From positions 1 through 5,588 of the forward strand of contig DWWI01000206.1 in assembly GCA_019119745.1 (NCBI GenBank): a DNA stretch of 5,588 nt, given 5' to 3'. Numbering within the stretch: the stretch's first letter is position 1; every line of letters begins with the position of its first letter. This document shows positions 5,531-5,588 of this stretch, one piece after another. Position numbers and translations under genes: made by a program. The notes under the pieces are model-generated. The model ran no database searches and was not told where the DNA came from. It worked only from the letters and a program-made list of their open reading frames with translations. This stretch comes from Candidatus Mediterraneibacter gallistercoris. Its GTDB lineage: Bacteria > Bacillota_A > Clostridia > Lachnospirales > Lachnospiraceae.

Positions 5531-5588
5531 AAATTCTTTTCTTCTTTATTTCCGGATCTGTCCGTTCCCGAAGATGATATATTTGGTC
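5529..5588 (-). CDS. Possible 3' end of an upstream minus-strand gene (partial, frame uncertain)
   Basis: The terminator just downstream implies a gene ending here on the minus strand. Two frames are possible. One ends IYHLRERTDPEIKKKRI with a TAA at 5531-5529, at the outer edge of the hairpin. The other ends KYIIFGNGQIRK with a TAA at 5548-5546 and uses codons (ATC, TTC, AAC, CAG) more like those of the arg genes. Too little is present to identify the product or choose the frame. Confidence 0.25.
   Translation of the reverse strand, partial: DQIYHLRERTDPEIKKKRI

Overview
The window carries the N-acetylated (cyclic) half of an arginine biosynthesis operon. It is transcribed right to left on the minus strand in the order argC, GNAT acetyltransferase, argJ, argB, argD. 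Protein sequences, moderate GC, AAGGAGGT-type ribosome binding sites and the argC-J-B-D order suggest a low-GC Gram-positive clostridium, most likely a gut Lachnospiraceae. That assignment rests on recognition, not on a search.

Layout, right to left. At 5475-5588 there is a strong hairpin, probably the terminator of a minus-strand gene whose last codons lie at the window edge. At 5403-5459, phased TGCATA-type ARG boxes overlap the likely argC promoter. A leader of about 150 nt follows, containing a small Arg/Lys-rich open frame that runs into the argC start. Then come argC (4215-5255), a GNAT of the YpeA-like type (3660-4106), argJ (2391-3614), argB (1372-2271) and argD (198-1382). Positions 1-197 hold no convincing gene, only a plus-strand terminator-like hairpin and sequence that may be the edge of a mobile element.

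Pathway. ArgJ makes N-acetylglutamate by moving acetyl groups from N-acetylornithine to glutamate (and possibly from acetyl-CoA). ArgB phosphorylates it, ArgC reduces it to the semialdehyde, and ArgD transaminates that to N-acetylornithine, which returns to ArgJ. The later steps (argF, argG, argH, carAB) are not in the window. ArgB carries the features of arginine-inhibited hexameric kinases, so both enzyme feedback and ArgR repression are expected.

The most unusual feature is a pair of 78-bp modular repeats, one in the argB-argJ gap (2285-2362) and one in the GNAT-argC gap (4135-4212). Each is two 22-bp units starting GGGAC followed by a 34-bp hairpin unit also starting GGGAC. The copies are in opposite orientation and bracket argJ plus the GNAT gene. 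They look like REP/BIME-type or MITE-type non-autonomous repeats inserted between operon genes: removing them leaves gaps of 41 and 30 bp, close to the 45-bp GNAT-argJ gap that has none.
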